Below are positions 62,445 through 64,000 of a DNA stretch of 64,000 nucleotides, piece by piece (within the stretch, counting starts at the first letter, position 1; each line of letters opens with the position of its first letter). The notes under the pieces are model-generated. The model saw only the letters and a list, made by a program, of their open reading frames with translations, did not search any database and was not told where the DNA came from. The DNA is from Allorhodopirellula solitaria (GTDB taxonomy: Bacteria; Planctomycetota; Planctomycetia; Pirellulales; Pirellulaceae): NCBI RefSeq assembly GCF_007859855.1, contig NZ_SJPK01000009.1:62001-126000 (forward strand). Direction: 5' to 3'. The translations under genes and the position numbers were made by a program.

Positions 62445-64000
62445 TGAATCCAGGTAACATGAAACAGCACGAGGATACCATGCCGAGTTCCTGGACGATT
62501 GCCCAGCAGGCCGAGGTGGAACTCTGGACGCGGGGCCGTGAATCGACGCGTCGGAGGTTAAGCGGCGCCGTCACCGGGTCGTTCCTTTATATCGTCGCTG
62601 CTCTGGCGGTGGGTGCGTACTTGATCTTAGCCGTTGCCGCGGTCGCCGATGGTTCGACGACGATCACTGGATGGAATTGGGGCTTGGACGAGCGAGAGAT
62701 CGATCTCGATTGGATGCGACAGATCGCGTGGGGGTACGCCGGACTCGCGATCCTGGCAGTGATCGTCTACCCCCTGACTCGGTTGCTGGTCAGTGGAAAA
62801 CTGCCGCCCGTCTTGGCGTCAATCATGCGTTGCCTACCGGGGATCGGACGAACGATGCGTACGGTCGAACTCGGCGAGTTCTGCCAATCGATGTATCGGT
62901 CCGTGGCCCACTCCAAGACATACGGTGAAGCGTTCTCGGAGGCTTCGCGGGAGCTTCAAGACGCGAGCATGCGTCGCTGGTCGGCCCAGGCAGCTGAAGA
63001 CATCGAGGCGGGGCAATCGATCGCCGATGTACTGCGATCCTCACCGATTACAGACCTGCCACTGCCCGTAGTTCTCGCCTTCGTCGATGGCCAGCATTCG
63101 CACCGCGAGTCGCTCCGTGTCTGGCATGAGGCGGCGCGGGATTGTCACCTCCACGCTCAGCGGCAGCTCAAGCGGACCACTCAGGTTGTTTCGTTCTCCT
63201 GCCTGTTCGTGTCCGTGTTCCTTGCGGCACTCGGATTGCTATTAGCAGCAACGATTACGAACATGGTGCTGCAGGGCTGGGTGGGAATGTATTCTTGGCA
63301 TCACAGCGGGCCCGATTGGACCGAGAAGCTTGTCGAATCGGAATTGCTCTTCCTCCCCGCATCCGTAGGCATCCTGTTATTGGCCGGGACCGTCGGTGCG
63401 ATCGAGCGAAACCTGACGGGACTGGCCTGGCTGCGATCGCGGCGATTGATGATCCTCCTGCTCTGGTTCATCAAGTGGTCGCTGTGGATACTCGGCACAC
63501 TCGCTCTGTTAGTCGCATTGCCGCACCCGATCACGCTGGTGATGGTGGCGATCTTCTTCACCTCGATCGTGGTCGCCAATCGCTGGCGTTATCGAGAGGA
63601 AACCGAGTCGCTCAACCACTGGCTGCGACTGGCCGCAGGCACGACCGTGTCGATCCCCGATCTCGTCGACCACATGGGCGATGGATTTCATGGCAAGATG
63701 ACCGGGCAAGCGAAGCGTTTTGCATCACGCGTGCGGCTCGGGCAATCGATCGAGCTAGCCGTCCGTCGCTCCGGACTCCCTGTTCATGCCGACACACTGG
63801 CGGCGCTGATGACGCCCAGCGGAAAGCTGCCCGCTGGTTCGGCAACGGCATCGGCCGAACGTGCTGCCTCGACCCCAGATCTCGCTGACAGGGACTTTGC
63901 GGACAGGAACATCGCTGACAGGGACACTACCCCTCAGCGAGTGAATTCGTCGATCGAGTCACCGTCGATGGTGTCGGAACAGTTCGTTTACGTCGTCGCC
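62444..64000 (+). CDS. Second GspF-like membrane protein (C-terminus cut by window edge)
   Basis: ATG at 62444 within TAATG. The frame is open to the window end (519 codons). Helices: SFLYIVAALAVGAYLILAVA, AGLAILAVIVYPLTRLLVSG, SFSCLFVSVFLAALGLLLAA and further C-terminal ones. GspF-type segments are ELGEFCQSMYRSVAHSKTYG, EASRELQDASMRRWSAQA and LGQSIELAVRRSGLPVHA. The C-terminus shows an unusual repeated acidic motif, DLADRDFADRNIADRD. A partner of the preceding GspF-like protein, perhaps a divided or duplicated platform. Confidence 0.83.
   Translation, partial: MNPGNMKQHEDTMPSSWTIAQQAEVELWTRGRESTRRRLSGAVTGSFLYIVAALAVGAYLILAVAAVADGSTTITGWNWGLDEREIDLDWMRQIAWGYAGLAILAVIVYPLTRLLVSGKLPPVLASIMRCLPGIGRTMRTVELGEFCQSMYRSVAHSKTYGEAFSEASRELQDASMRRWSAQAAEDIEAGQSIADVLRSSPITDLPLPVVLAFVDGQHSHRESLRVWHEAARDCHLHAQRQLKRTTQVVSFSCLFVSVFLAALGLLLAATITNMVLQGWVGMYSWHHSGPDWTEKLVESELLFLPASVGILLLAGTVGAIERNLTGLAWLRSRRLMILLLWFIKWSLWILGTLALLVALPHPITLVMVAIFFTSIVVANRWRYREETESLNHWLRLAAGTTVSIPDLVDHMGDGFHGKMTGQAKRFASRVRLGQSIELAVRRSGLPVHADTLAALMTPSGKLPAGSATASAERAASTPDLADRDFADRNIADRDTTPQRVNSSIESPSMVSEQFVYVVA

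Overview
The window looks like chromosomal DNA from a planctomycete of the Pirellulaceae/Rhodopirellula kind. Supporting evidence from the sequence: a PSCyt1/DUF1549/DUF1553 cytochrome-type protein, a DUF1559 pseudopilin, an ECF sigma factor translated together with a Ser/Thr kinase, DUF3500 and BatA/GATase-like exported proteins, small membrane proteins with an N-terminal NPY/NPF motif, and many palindromic intergenic repeats. Genes lie on both strands with short overlaps, and there are no rRNA or tRNA genes, phage genes or insertion sequences that I can see.

Left part (1-18.4 kb): a truncated PSCyt1/DUF1549/DUF1553 gene; a metallophosphoesterase; an exported glycerophosphodiester phosphodiesterase; an MBL-fold hydrolase; an ABC uptake operon of the NitT/TauT/NMT1 type (ATPase, permease, lipoprotein). 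Facing the operon is a sigma factor/kinase pair in which the kinase has a periplasmic TAXI-type ligand-binding domain. Then GrpB-like protein, purE and purK (separated by a repeat element), a DEAD-box RNA helicase and an L-fuconate dehydratase-like enzyme.

Middle part (18.6-27.2 kb) is the accessory region. An RDD membrane protein is followed by a run of small minus-strand genes: membrane proteins, a frameshifted DinB, a zinc-ribbon protein, a dual-specificity phosphatase and a WGR-DUF4240 protein. These are separated by long related repeats (21.7, 23.2 and 24.7 kb) and include a gene flanked by perfect 36-bp direct repeats.

Right part (27.2-64 kb): an ECF sigma factor coupled to scpB; an exported methyltransferase; fabI; a sigma-54-type activator; an esterase followed by a BatA-like and a glutamine-amidotransferase-like membrane protein; a 1373-residue CheB-CheR-PAS-histidine kinase-receiver hybrid; a DUF3500 protein; a tandem array of nine 87-bp units; a CehA-like protein lacking its metal ligands; a CbpA-type DnaJ; a large sigma-70 factor with three N-terminal helix-turn-helix segments; two exported proteins of unknown function; rpmA; a UvrD/PcrA helicase; a FetB-like permease; a CPA2 antiporter with a CBS pair; and, at the end, a DUF1559 pseudopilin divergent from a gspE-gspF-gspF-like operon that runs off the window.

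No single obviously new defence or metabolic system is visible. The most unusual items are the kinase-TAXI fusion, the multi-HTH sigma factor, the repeat-separated cassette-like block and the 87-bp array.
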